Shown here piece after piece: positions 1-8,430 of a stretch of 64,000 bases of DNA. Location: positions 2,542,001 to 2,606,000 of the forward strand of contig CAVPVD010000007.1 of the NCBI GenBank assembly GCA_963709155.1. The letters are read 5' to 3'. The notes under the pieces were generated by a model that worked only from the letters and a program-made list of their open reading frames with translations, did not search any database and was not told where the DNA came from. The stretch comes from Bog-159 sp963709155 (GTDB lineage Bacteria; Acidobacteriota; Terriglobia; Bryobacterales; Bryobacteraceae). The stretch's first letter is position 1, and each line of letters begins with the position of its first letter. A program made the position numbers and the translations under genes.

Positions 1-133
1 TGGGGTATCGGTTGTGGGTTCCATGTTCGGATTCCGGGTGTGGGTTACCGGAGTGGGCTCATTTTTGGGGACAGATCGGGCGGACCGGTTGGGGTCGTTT
101 GCCAGGTTGTCAAAGATCAAGGGGGGCGGAAGG

Positions 134-724
134 CTAGCGGGTATCGGTGGCGGCCGCGGCACAGGAGAGCGGATGGATCTCGACGGCTGGGGACATCACG
201 TAGGGCGGTGGTGGAACGCGGGGTTCGTCGGGCATGGGGATGGGGGCCTCGACGGGCTGTTCGGGCGGCACGGTTTGGGCAGGCTTGGCGGGCTCGGCGG
301 GCGACTGGCGGCGCTCTTTTTGCTGCTGCTTCAGGGCGTGCAGGGAAGTCAGGAAGGAACGCTCGAGGCGGGCCCGCTGCGCGGCGACGCGGTCGAGGAG
401 GGCAAAGCGCTGGTGAATTTCGAGGGCGGTTTCGTAGATCACGTACTCGTTCTTGCCGGCGCGCACGAGAAACCACTGGGCCTCGGCCATCTGTTCGAGT
501 AAGATCCGTTCGGTGGAGTCCTGGGGCTGCCATTGGGCATCCAGCTCTTCCCAGATTTGCTGAAAGTCCATGGGATCTTCGTTGGGGAGGATGACGGTCT
601 GGGCGCGGAGGCTCCAGGCGAGGGCGTTGAAGCGCACGGCTTGCTTGCCTTCGGGGGTTTTGGGACCTGTGGAATGCTGCGCATTCTGCAGGTTGGCTTG
701 GTGCTGCTTTTCGGAAATCAGCAT
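134..724 (-). CDS. Acidobacteria-type hypothetical protein (STGPKTPEGK motif)
   Basis: Unknown function. The N-terminus carries a STGPKTPEGK motif (residues about 18-27) that I recognise from a large family of uncharacterised proteins common in Solibacter-like genomes. The middle (about 60-140) is helical and charged, with a QQQKERR stretch, and the tail is proline-rich. No signal peptide or membrane segment is seen. The annotated stop falls in a Pro/Ala-rich stretch. A different reading frame continues open from about position 165 to the window edge and also encodes a Pro/Thr/Asn-rich tail, so the true C-terminus may be altered by a frameshift near a C-run and run out of the window. The gene is real with fair confidence; the C-terminal end is uncertain. 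Confidence 0.6.
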   Translation of the reverse strand: MLISEKQHQANLQNAQHSTGPKTPEGKQAVRFNALAWSLRAQTVILPNEDPMDFQQIWEELDAQWQPQDSTERILLEQMAEAQWFLVRAGKNEYVIYETALEIHQRFALLDRVAAQRARLERSFLTSLHALKQQQKERRQSPAEPAKPAQTVPPEQPVEAPIPMPDEPRVPPPPYVMSPAVEIHPLSCAAAATDTR

Positions 725-867
725 GAGGAATTCCTTTTCGATTTCATTCTAGGGGGCAGGCGCGGGGAACCCGGCCGATGCGGCGGACGGGTGGTTGGGG
801 AAGCGATTTGATTTGAGGGCTTTGCGGGGGATGGGATTTATTTTGGAAACTTGTCACCGGCGAAAGG

Positions 868-910
868 GCGGGTTCTGGAGAACCCGCGCAGGTGTAGACA
901 CCTGCCCCAC
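868..910. repeat. Intergenic hairpin-module repeat (two hairpins)
   Basis: Two adjacent inverted repeats. The first is 868-887, an 8-bp GC-rich stem with loop tgga. The second is 888-905, an 8-bp stem with a 2-nt loop, followed by ccccac. The same module order, with compensatory stem changes, recurs near 32850-32890 upstream of the MOSC gene. It sits between two minus-strand genes, 3' of the VOC gene. Confidence 0.75.
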
Positions 911-911
911 A

Positions 912-1889
912 TTACTGAGGGCCAAGGTGGGCCGCGATGTACCATCGGTTTCCGGCGAAGTCCTGCACCCCCGCCAGACGGTCGCCGTAAGGCTGATCCG
1001 CCGGTTCGGTAAGCGAAACCGCGCCGGCCGCGATGGCCCTCTGGTAGACCGTATCCACATCCGCGACGTACAGATAGATCCCAGTGGGCATGGATGGCAA
1101 AACCATTCGGGAGTGGCGGTGCGAGTCGCCCAGTTCGATCATGGAGTCGCCGATTCGTATCTTGGCATGCAGCACGTCGCCTTGCGGCGAATCGTAGCGC
1201 ACGAATTCGTCGGCGCCGAAGGATGCCTTCAGAAACTCGATCAGCCGGGCCGCGCCAACCGGGTGCAGATAGATGGTTACATCGCGTAGGCCGTCCGGCA
1301 CGTAGCGGGGTCCCAGGTGCGTGCTGAGGATCCAATCGTTTCCAAAGGGATCTTTGACCACGCCAAAACGGTCGCCGTGATCGTCGGCAAGAGGCAACTG
1401 CGCAGTCGCCCCGGCGGCGACGGCGCGCGCATAGACCTCGTCAACATTGGGCACGTAGTACTGGAACATGCTGGGTGTGGGCGTGCCGCGGAAGGCCGGG
1501 CCGCCGCCGATCATCATCATGGAGTCGCCGATGCGCAACTCCGCGTGAATGCCTCCCGCCGACCCCGTGTTGCGCGATATCTCCCGCGCGCCGAATACGG
1601 TCTTTACGAATTCGATCATCTCGCCGGCCTTTGGTACGGTCACGTACGGCGTGACCGTATGAAAGCCGGCTCGGATGGGATTGATTGCTGTTGCGTTCAT
1701 CGATATTCTCCTTTGCAAATCGTTTTTGAGGCCGGCCTTAAAACCTGGGCGCGGCAGATCGCGCAGGCCGGCCGCCAGGCGCGCCAATGGCGCGAGACGC
1801 CGGTCCTTCGCGGCAATCGGGGCGCCTTCCCCCGCGAACATTTCCGCGATCAGTTCATCCAGCCGGTCGGCCAGAGAGCGCTTAGCCAT
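912..1889 (-). CDS. Tandem VOC (glyoxalase/PhnB-like) protein with N-terminal sigma-partner-like extension
   Basis: Two tandem vicinal-oxygen-chelate domains (residues about 75-190 and 200-320), each with a PhnB-like end (DPFGNDWILSTHLGP, then DFAGNRWYIAAHLGP). The first 63 residues are a separate helical region (ADRLDELI, then LARLAAGLRDLP) like the N-terminal parts of proteins encoded after acidobacterial ECF sigma factors. The gene overlaps the upstream ECF sigma gene by 8 nt, so the two are co-transcribed. An in-frame ATG at 1700, before the first VOC domain, is preceded by a strong AAAGGAG at a good distance, so a VOC-only product may also be made. Substrate unknown; it could be an enzyme or resistance protein, or a ligand-sensing partner of the sigma factor. 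Confidence 0.8.
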   Translation of the reverse strand: MAKRSLADRLDELIAEMFAGEGAPIAAKDRRLAPLARLAAGLRDLPRPGFKAGLKNDLQRRISMNATAINPIRAGFHTVTPYVTVPKAGEMIEFVKTVFGAREISRNTGSAGGIHAELRIGDSMMMIGGGPAFRGTPTPSMFQYYVPNVDEVYARAVAAGATAQLPLADDHGDRFGVVKDPFGNDWILSTHLGPRYVPDGLRDVTIYLHPVGAARLIEFLKASFGADEFVRYDSPQGDVLHAKIRIGDSMIELGDSHRHSRMVLPSMPTGIYLYVADVDTVYQRAIAAGAVSLTEPADQPYGDRLAGVQDFAGNRWYIAAHLGPQ

Positions 1890-2418
1890 TTGCCCTCCCC
1901 GCCAGGTCCCGCAGTCTTTTCAAAGCGCGCCATTGAAGCTGCTTGATGGCGCCTTCGGTGCGGCCCATTTCCCGCGCCATCCCGGCGATGCTTTGCTGTT
2001 CCACGAAACGCCCGACCACTACGCGGCGCTGATCGTCCGGCAGCGTATCCACCAACTGGTAGAGCATGGCGCGCCGCTCGATGTCGTCTTCGCCGGCCGG
2101 ATCGGGCGGCTCGCGTTCGGGTTCCCCCGATTCCCGCCGCGCGGCGTGCCATCGGTCGGCGATCGCGTTGGCCGCCATGCGCCGCAGCCACGCCGCAAAT
2201 GCCACGCCCCGCCACTCGAACCGCGCAAGATTCGCCAGCGCCTGGTGAAAGACCTCCGCGGTGACATCTTCAGCCTCTTCGCGGCTGCCCACGCGGCGCG
2301 CCACGTACGCATACACACGTGCGAAGTTGCGTTCGTAAAGCTCAGCGAAGCGGCCCGCATCGCGCTGCGCCGCTTCGATCAAAAGCCGTTCTTCCTGGAT
2401 GGCCGGTTCGGCCTTCAA
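1882..2418 (-). CDS. ECF RNA polymerase sigma factor
   Basis: A 178-residue sigma-70 family factor of the extracytoplasmic-function type. Region 2 contains ARVYAYVARRVGSREEAEDVTAEVF and region 4 contains LPDDQRRVVVGRFVEQQSIAGMA followed by a helix-turn-helix (GRTEGAIKQLQWRALKRL). Length is typical of the family. The stop overlaps the start of the VOC-domain gene, which implies a functional pair in which the downstream product or its N-terminal extension controls or serves the sigma factor. No classical transmembrane anti-sigma gene is adjacent. Target promoters cannot be inferred from the window. Confidence 0.9.
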   Translation of the reverse strand: MKAEPAIQEERLLIEAAQRDAGRFAELYERNFARVYAYVARRVGSREEAEDVTAEVFHQALANLARFEWRGVAFAAWLRRMAANAIADRWHAARRESGEPEREPPDPAGEDDIERRAMLYQLVDTLPDDQRRVVVGRFVEQQSIAGMAREMGRTEGAIKQLQWRALKRLRDLAGRANG

Positions 2419-2595
2419 CGCTGGCTCCGCAACTTGCTCTCACTAAGGATAACCGCCGGGGGGGCGAAGAAGTCACGTTCGGCGGCGGAATCGGATGTGG
2501 ACGATTCCGTCCCATTCTGCCCAGCCGCAGACATGATATTGTCGAGGTAGCTTGCAACCCTGGGTAAGCAAGACACTACAGAAGGAGTCTGTCGT

Positions 2596-4074
2596 ATGGC
2601 CTCAGTCATGCAATCGCCAACGGAAAGCCCCGTCGCTATTTCGGCGACGAAGCTCCTCATCGATAATCGCTGGATTCCGAGCGAATCCGGCAAGACATTC
2701 GGAACGGTAAACCCCTCCACGGGCGAAGAAATCTGCCAGATTGCCGAAGCCGATGCAGCCGACGTAGAGAAAGCCGTCCAAGCCGCCCGCCGCGCGTTCG
2801 AACATGGACCGTGGCGGAAGATGCCCTCGTCCGGGCGTGGGCGACTGCTCAATCGGCTGGCGGATCTGATCGAAACCCATGCCGACGAATTGGCCAAGCT
2901 GGAATCGCTGGACAATGGCAAACCGGTTTCCGTGGCAAAAGCCGTGGATGTGGCGGCCACGGTGGCCTGCTACCGTTATTTCGCCGGATGGGCCGATAAA
3001 ATCCAAGGCAAAACGATCCCCGTAGACGGGAATTATTTCTGCTATACAAAGCACGAACCAGTGGGAGTGGTGGGACAGATCATTCCTTGGAACTTCCCCA
3101 TGCTGATGCAGGCCTGGAAACTGGCTCCCGCGTTGGCTACCGGCAATACGGTGGTGATGAAACCGGCCGAGCAAACACCGCTCAGCGCGCTACGCATCGG
3201 GGAGTTGATCGTGGAGGCGGGATTTCCCGCGGGCGTAGTGAATCTTCTGCCCGGATACGGCCCCACCGCGGGGGCGGCGATCGCCAGCCACATGGATGTC
3301 GACAAAGTGGCGTTCACCGGTTCCACCGAGGTCGGTCATCTGATCATGGAGGCCGCCGCGAAGTCCAATCTGAAGCGGGTCACACTGGAACTGGGTGGCA
3401 AGAGCCCGAACATCGTATTCGCCGACACGGACTTGGACGAAGCGGTGGAGGGCGCGCACTTCGGTCTGTTCTTTAACCACGGCCAGTGCTGTTGCGCTGG
3501 ATCGCGGGTATTCGTCGAAGAAAAAATCTACGACCAGTTCGTGGAGAAGAGCGGCGCCCGCGCACGGAAGCGCACGGTTGGCGATCCGTTCGATCCGCAG
3601 ACGGAACAGGGCCCGCAGGTGGATCAAACGCAGTTCGATAAAGTGATGGGCTATATCGAATCGGGGAGGGAGGAAGGCGCCAACCTGGTGTGCGGCGGCG
3701 AGCGCGTCGGGAATCGCGGCTACTTCATTCAGCCTACGGTCTTCGCCGACGTGCAGGACGACATGAAGATCGCCAGGGAGGAGATCTTTGGGCCTGTCAT
3801 GAGCATCATCCCGTTCAAGACTCTGGACGAAGTGGTGGCGCGTGCCAACCGGACGACCTATGGCTTAGCGGCGGCTGTGTGGACCCACGACATCACCAAG
3901 GCGCACGCGATCGCGGATGGAGTGCGGGCGGGCACGGTTTGGGTGAACTGCTATAACGTGCTCGATACCAGGGCCCCGTTCGGTGGATTCAAGCAGTCCG
4001 GCATCGGGCGCGAGCTTGGCGAGTACGGGCTGCAGCAGTACACCGAGGTGAAGACGGTGATCGTCAAGATCTGA
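2596..4074 (+). CDS. NAD(P)-dependent aldehyde dehydrogenase
   Basis: A full-length 492-residue ALDH superfamily enzyme that oxidises an aldehyde to the carboxylate with NAD(P)+. Visible hallmarks are IIPWNFPML (cofactor site, about 162-170), the FTGSTEVG turn of the Rossmann fold (240-247), the general-base glutamate E266 in LELGGKSPN, and the nucleophile in GQCCCAG (C299 by comparison with mammalian ALDH2). It closely resembles the ALDH1/ALDH2 and phenylacetaldehyde/betaine aldehyde dehydrogenase group, so the exact substrate is not assignable. The start at 2596 is supported by AGAAGGAG eight bases upstream. It stands alone, followed by two hairpins at 4087-4131. Confidence 0.92.
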   Translation: MASVMQSPTESPVAISATKLLIDNRWIPSESGKTFGTVNPSTGEEICQIAEADAADVEKAVQAARRAFEHGPWRKMPSSGRGRLLNRLADLIETHADELAKLESLDNGKPVSVAKAVDVAATVACYRYFAGWADKIQGKTIPVDGNYFCYTKHEPVGVVGQIIPWNFPMLMQAWKLAPALATGNTVVMKPAEQTPLSALRIGELIVEAGFPAGVVNLLPGYGPTAGAAIASHMDVDKVAFTGSTEVGHLIMEAAAKSNLKRVTLELGGKSPNIVFADTDLDEAVEGAHFGLFFNHGQCCCAGSRVFVEEKIYDQFVEKSGARARKRTVGDPFDPQTEQGPQVDQTQFDKVMGYIESGREEGANLVCGGERVGNRGYFIQPTVFADVQDDMKIAREEIFGPVMSIIPFKTLDEVVARANRTTYGLAAAVWTHDITKAHAIADGVRAGTVWVNCYNVLDTRAPFGGFKQSGIGRELGEYGLQQYTEVKTVIVKI

Positions 4075-4086
4075 TCGTAGAGAGCC

Positions 4087-4131
4087 GCTGCACGGTGGGA
4101 AAACGACCGTGCAGCGGGCCTCGGAGCCCGC
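4087..4131 (+). terminator. Hairpins downstream of the aldehyde dehydrogenase
   Basis: A 10-bp stem (4087-4096 pairing with 4106-4115, loop gggaaaacg) starts 12 nt after the stop codon. It is followed by a 6-bp GC-rich stem (4114-4119 with 4126-4131) that shares two bases with it. There is no U-tract, so intrinsic termination is only possible; the hairpins may instead stabilise the 3' end. Confidence 0.4.
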
Positions 4132-4421
4132 GTTACGTCAGCGATTATCAGTAATGGCTAATCCTTTGGATATGAAAATAATCAGTGAATTCGCAACAGA
4201 ACCGCCCGGCCGGCGACAGTCGAAAACCCCTTGTCTAGGTCCAGCAGGCTGGGTGCGCAGAAAAGCCGGCTGAAAGCCGGCTGCGGGCAGAATTGCCCGC
4301 CCCACAAGGCAAACTGGCCCACGTGCATTGTATTCTGGCGCTTGGTTGTCTCTTGATTTGACGGGTCCCCTCCGCCTCCGCTATCCTTACCGTTTATCTA
4401 ACCGCCGCGATTCCCCACAAA
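4132..4421. other. Intergenic region with hairpin repeat copy (4264-4305)
   Basis: No gene is seen between the aldehyde dehydrogenase and the permease. Position 4264-4300 holds two hairpin modules of the repeat family found elsewhere in the window (agccggc/tgaa/gccggct, then gcgggca/gaat/tgcccgc followed by cccac). An AT-rich stretch at 4140-4200 precedes it and could hold a promoter, but no clear -35/-10 pair is evident. Confidence 0.6.
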
Positions 4422-5828
4422 ATGAGCGCAGATCCCGCGACCGCCGATGCCAAGCCGCAGCTCAAGCGCGCCCTCGGCCCGTGGGATTTGACGTTCCTGT
4501 GCGTGGTGGCCATCGCCAATCTGAATCTTGTCCCGGTCATCGCAGCCAATGGACCGATCACCGTCTGGCTCTGGCTGGCGGCGCTGGTTTTCTTCCTGCT
4601 GCCCCAAGGCATTACCGTCATCGAACTGGCGCACCGGCATCCCGCCGAAGGCGGACTGTATGTGTGGACCAAGGATGCCTTCGGCGATTTTCACGGCTTC
4701 ATGTGCGGCTGGGCCTACTGGACCACCAATATGTTCTATTTGCCCACGCTGCTCTTCTACCTGGGCGGCATTCTGGCTTATGCCGGGCCGAAAAGCGTGG
4801 CGTCCCTGGCCGAGAACCGCGTCTTCTTTTTCCTGCTCACGGTGGGCCTGCTCTGGCTGACGGCGCTGCTCAACATAAGAGGCATCGGCGTGGGCAAGTG
4901 GGTAAACAACTCGGGCGGGTGGGGCACGCTGATCGGCGCGGCGGTGCTGGTAGGCCTGGCCGTGGCGGTGGTCTGGCGGCACGGGGTGGCGCTGCCCGCC
5001 TCCAGCTTCGCGATCCGCGGCCTCGACTGGAGCATCATGTCGTCGTTCGGCGTGATCTGCTTCGGACTGGTGGGCCTGGAACTCGGCCCGGTGATGGGAG
5101 ACGAGATTCGCGATCCGCAGCGTAGCGTGCCGCAGGGAACGCTTCGCGGAGGAGTCCTGGCGGGGCTGGTCTACGTGACCGCCACGCTGGCATTGCTCCT
5201 GGCCGTGCCGCAGCAGGAGGTGAAAGTGCTGCAGGGCGTACTGCAGGCGGTGGACAAGATGACCGCCATGGGGATCGGCGCACGCTGGATGCTGACGGCG
5301 CTGGCGGCGGTGCTGGCCGTGGCGATCGCCGGCTCGACGTCGGCGTGGCTGGGCGGATCGGCGCGCATCATCTTCGTTTCGGGGATCGACCGCTACATGC
5401 CGAAAGCGCTGGGCAAGGTGCACCCGAAGTTCGCGACGCCGCACATCGCGCTGCTGGCCATCGCGACGCTTTCCTCGCTGCTGGTGAGCATGAGCTTCAT
5501 CGGCGCGTCCGTGAAGGAAGCGTACGTCACACTGCTGGATCTCTCGGTGGTATTGCAGATGATTTCGTATCTCTATCTGTATGCGGCGCTGGCGAAGGTG
5601 GCCTTTTCGAAGACTGCCGGCGATGGGTTCTACGGCAAAGCGCGTTTGAGATTCGCGGCCATCGGCGGGCTGGCGGCCACTATCGTGGGCGGAGCGGTGG
5701 CCTTCGTGCCTCCCCGGCAAGTGGTTTCGGTGTGGATCTTCGAGTTGAAGATGTTCGGCAACTGCATCGGGTTCATGGGTATTGCGGCGATGTTGTTCTG
5801 GTATTACTCGCGCCGCCGCGCGGCATAA
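4422..5828 (+). CDS. APC-family amino acid permease (glutamate/GABA antiporter-like)
   Basis: A 468-residue integral membrane protein with about twelve hydrophobic segments from residue 20 on (LGPWDLTFLCVVAIANLNLVP at the first helix). It belongs to the amino acid-polyamine-organocation superfamily and resembles the glutamate/GABA antiporter branch. It would import or exchange amino acids across the inner membrane. The next gene, 7 nt after its stop, is a succinate-semialdehyde dehydrogenase-like enzyme, so uptake and use of GABA or a related amine is a reasonable inference. No transaminase is nearby. Substrate is not proven. Confidence 0.82.
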   Translation: MSADPATADAKPQLKRALGPWDLTFLCVVAIANLNLVPVIAANGPITVWLWLAALVFFLLPQGITVIELAHRHPAEGGLYVWTKDAFGDFHGFMCGWAYWTTNMFYLPTLLFYLGGILAYAGPKSVASLAENRVFFFLLTVGLLWLTALLNIRGIGVGKWVNNSGGWGTLIGAAVLVGLAVAVVWRHGVALPASSFAIRGLDWSIMSSFGVICFGLVGLELGPVMGDEIRDPQRSVPQGTLRGGVLAGLVYVTATLALLLAVPQQEVKVLQGVLQAVDKMTAMGIGARWMLTALAAVLAVAIAGSTSAWLGGSARIIFVSGIDRYMPKALGKVHPKFATPHIALLAIATLSSLLVSMSFIGASVKEAYVTLLDLSVVLQMISYLYLYAALAKVAFSKTAGDGFYGKARLRFAAIGGLAATIVGGAVAFVPPRQVVSVWIFELKMFGNCIGFMGIAAMLFWYYSRRRAA

Positions 5829-5835
5829 TCGTTAT

Positions 5836-7200
5836 ATGGCTATCGCTTCCATCAACCCTGCCACCGGGGAGACCCTGCAGGTCTTCGATCCGCTTTCGCC
5901 GGACGCGCTGGACCAAAAACTGGCGCACGCTTTTGCCACGTTCCACAGCTATCGCAAAACCCGGTTCGCCGAGCGCGCGCAATGGCTGAACAGCGCCGCG
6001 CGCATTCTGGAAGAAGACAAGCGGGAATATGGCCGCACGATGACCCTGGAGATGGGCAAAACGCTGAAATCCGCGGTCGCGGAAGCGGAGAAGTGCGCCC
6101 TGGCTTGCCGCTACTACGCGGAAAACGGCGAGCGGCATTTGGCCGACGAAAGCATCGCGACGAATGCCTCGCGCAGTTTCGTGCGCTACCAGCCGATCGG
6201 CCCGGTGCTGGCGGTGATGCCCTGGAATTTCCCGTTTTGGCAGGTGTTCCGTTTCGCCGCGCCCGCGCTGATGGCCGGCAACGTCGGGTTATTGAAGCAT
6301 TCTTCGAACGTGCCGCAATGCGCCCTGGCAATCGAAGATATCCTGCGGCGGGCGGGCTTCCCCGACGGCGCGTTTCAGACGCTGCTGATCGGCTCCGCCG
6401 AGACCGCGGGCGTGATCGCGGACGACCGGGTAGCCGCCGTCACGCTTACCGGCAGCGAGCCGGCCGGGCGTTCGGTGGCCGCGCAGTGCGGCGATCGCAT
6501 CAAGAAGACGGTGCTGGAACTGGGCGGCAGCGATCCATTTATCGTGATGCCCAGCGCCGATTTGAACGAAGCGATTTCAACGGCGGTGAAGGCGCGCACG
6601 ATCAATAACGGGCAGTCGTGCATCGCGGCGAAGCGCTTCTTCGTGGCGGACGCCATTTACGACGAATTCGAACGGCGCTTCGTCGAGAGCATGAAAGCGC
6701 TGAAAGTAGGCGACCCCATGGCGCCCGAGACGGACGTCGGACCCCTGGCGACCCGCGCCATCCGCGAGGAATTGCATGCGCAGGTGGAGCGCGCCGTGGC
6801 CTCCGGAGCGCGCCTGCTGCTGGGCGGACGGATGACCGGCGGTGCCGGATACTTTTACGAGCCGACCGTGCTGGCGGGGGTGCCGCGCCAGTCGGACGTT
6901 TTCCGCGAAGAGCTGTTCGGGCCGGTGGCCATGCTGTTTGGCGTCAAGGACGCCGCGGAAGCCATCGATTGGGCCAACGATTCGCCGTTCGGGCTGGGCG
7001 CGAGCGTGTGGACGGCCGACGCCGCGGAAGAATCGCGGTTCGTGGATGAAATCGAGACTGGCGCGGTTTTTGTGAACGGCATGGTGGCCTCCGACCCGCG
7101 GCTGCCCTTCGGCGGCGTGAAGCGATCCGGATATGGCCGCGAGTTGGGTGTCTTCGGCATTCGCGAATTCGTGAATGTGAAGACGGTCTGGTGCAAGTGA
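5836..7200 (+). CDS. Succinate-semialdehyde dehydrogenase-like ALDH
   Basis: A 454-residue aldehyde dehydrogenase of the short SSADH (Sad/YneI, GabD-related) group that begins directly with INPATGET. Hallmarks: VMPWNFPFWQVFR (128-140), TGSEPAGR (205-212), base E228 in LELGGSDPF and nucleophile C262 in NNGQSCIAAKR. The ATG at 5836 is chosen because it aligns with the family start; an upstream in-frame ATG lies inside the permease gene. It probably converts succinate semialdehyde to succinate with NADP+, the last step of GABA degradation, in one operon with the preceding permease (7-nt gap). Another semialdehyde substrate is possible. Confidence 0.85.
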   Translation: MAIASINPATGETLQVFDPLSPDALDQKLAHAFATFHSYRKTRFAERAQWLNSAARILEEDKREYGRTMTLEMGKTLKSAVAEAEKCALACRYYAENGERHLADESIATNASRSFVRYQPIGPVLAVMPWNFPFWQVFRFAAPALMAGNVGLLKHSSNVPQCALAIEDILRRAGFPDGAFQTLLIGSAETAGVIADDRVAAVTLTGSEPAGRSVAAQCGDRIKKTVLELGGSDPFIVMPSADLNEAISTAVKARTINNGQSCIAAKRFFVADAIYDEFERRFVESMKALKVGDPMAPETDVGPLATRAIREELHAQVERAVASGARLLLGGRMTGGAGYFYEPTVLAGVPRQSDVFREELFGPVAMLFGVKDAAEAIDWANDSPFGLGASVWTADAAEESRFVDEIETGAVFVNGMVASDPRLPFGGVKRSGYGRELGVFGIREFVNVKTVWCK

Positions 7201-7265
7201 GCTGGGGTATACTTGCGATGATCCGGAAACGCCAGAAAAGGGAATACGGGTCGAAGGGGTGAAGG

Positions 7266-7586
7266 ATGGCTGTGCAATGGGGCAGCAATAGTATCGGGCC
7301 CGGAGAGGTCCAGGGCTGGTTTTTCGTTAAACCGAACGCGGTTGGTTTTTTGCCGGTGTTTTCGGTAGTTCCGACGAGTCCCGATTTCACGGACATGTCT
7401 TACAGCTACACCGGCACGGGTCAGTTTGGCCTGGAAGGGATCAGCTTTCCGATCCAAACCGCGCTGGGGGCCAGTACAGTTTGGTCCAAACTGAGCGACG
7501 ATGGGACACAACTTGTCTACGCGATCGCGGTCATGAATTTCAGCAATGCCACCGTTGAATATTCATTTCTGGAAGGCGATCTGTGA
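7266..7586 (+). CDS. Hypothetical small beta-rich protein
   Basis: Not recognised. A 106-residue protein without signal peptide or membrane segment, rich in aromatic residues, Ser/Thr and Gly, with predicted beta strands throughout (GWFFVKP, TDMSYSYTGTGQFG, VEYSFLEGDL). The pattern suggests a compact all-beta fold, but no family is assigned. GAAGGGGTGAAGG lies just before the ATG. The next small gene starts 10 nt downstream, so the two probably form one transcript. Confidence 0.6.
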   Translation: MAVQWGSNSIGPGEVQGWFFVKPNAVGFLPVFSVVPTSPDFTDMSYSYTGTGQFGLEGISFPIQTALGASTVWSKLSDDGTQLVYAIAVMNFSNATVEYSFLEGDL

Positions 7587-7596
7587 GGGTGGGACG

Positions 7597-7839
7597 ATGA
7601 AAGCGTTGATTCTGTACGACGAACAGGGCAAGATCATCGCGGTCTCCAGGGTGGTGGATCCGCAGGCGCACGGCAGCAAGTTTACATCGTACGGAATGAT
7701 TCCGCGCGCGGGACAGAAGGTGCTCGAAATCGAGCTCGATAAAGATCTCGAAAGCAAGCCCCTGCGCGAATTTCACGAGCATCACCAGGTGGATGTGGCG
7801 CGATCGAAGCTCGCCAGAAAGCCCCAATCGGGTCTATAA
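7597..7839 (+). CDS. Hypothetical small protein, 80 aa
   Basis: Not recognised. The protein begins MKALILYDEQGKIIAVS and is soluble and charged, with a beta-hairpin-like start and a basic C-terminus (VDVARSKLARKP). The ATG at 7597 is chosen over an upstream in-frame ATG inside the previous gene because GAGGGTGGG precedes it and the protein then starts with a plausible beta strand. It sits immediately after the 106-aa gene; a joint function is possible but unknown. Confidence 0.55.
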   Translation: MKALILYDEQGKIIAVSRVVDPQAHGSKFTSYGMIPRAGQKVLEIELDKDLESKPLREFHEHHQVDVARSKLARKPQSGL

Positions 7840-7893
7840 CAGGCGGCCCTTCCGATTCCTTTTTGTTTCTCGCGGTAATACTATTCAGAGAAT

Positions 7894-8430
7894 ATGGATC
7901 TGGTGAAGGCGGCTCGAAGCGGCCGGGAAGCCGCTTTCCTGCAGTTGTTCGACGAGCATCATCGACCTCTGTTCCGCTTCGCGTACCGGCTGACCGGTTC
8001 CGTCGCAGACGCCGAAGATATCGTGCAGGAGTGCTTCCTGCAATTGCTGCGCCCGGACTGCCGGTACGACCCGCGGCGCACGTCGGTCCGAACTTATCTC
8101 TTCGGGGTGGTCAGAAACCAATCTCTGAAGCGGCTGCGGAGGATCGATCCGGCGGATGACGGCCGCCGGAATGCGAGCCAAGACCGGTCGCCCGAGGATG
8201 AGGCCGTGCGGGCGGAGATGGAGGATGCGGTCGCCCGTGCTGTGATGCGGTTGCCCGATACCCAAAGGGAAGTGCTGATCCTCGCCCATTATGAACAGCT
8301 GCCCCTGGCAGAGATCGCGCGCATCATGGGCCTCGATTTGGGCGCAGTGAAGTCGCGCCTACAACGCGCCCGCGCCACTCTTCAAGAGACGCTCGGCGCC
8401 TATGCGTCAAGCTTGGAGCGAACGAAATGA
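7894..8430 (+). CDS. ECF RNA polymerase sigma factor
   Basis: A 178-residue ECF sigma factor. Region 2 is AFRLTGSVADAEDIVQECF-like (residues about 29-50) and region 4 has LPDTQREVLILAHYEQLPLAEIA followed by GLDLGAVKSRLQRARATL, the DNA-binding helix-turn-helix. The stop overlaps the start of the next gene by 4 nt (ATGA), and that product has an anti-sigma-like layout, so the pair should act together. The signal sensed and the promoters controlled are unknown. Confidence 0.92.
   Translation: MDLVKAARSGREAAFLQLFDEHHRPLFRFAYRLTGSVADAEDIVQECFLQLLRPDCRYDPRRTSVRTYLFGVVRNQSLKRLRRIDPADDGRRNASQDRSPEDEAVRAEMEDAVARAVMRLPDTQREVLILAHYEQLPLAEIARIMGLDLGAVKSRLQRARATLQETLGAYASSLERTK

Noticed and set aside
4398..5720. 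Long minus-strand open frame (440 aa) opposite the APC permease
   Set aside because: Composition is highly skewed (His/Arg/Gln-rich), with no motifs, and the plus strand encodes a clear permease over the same bases.
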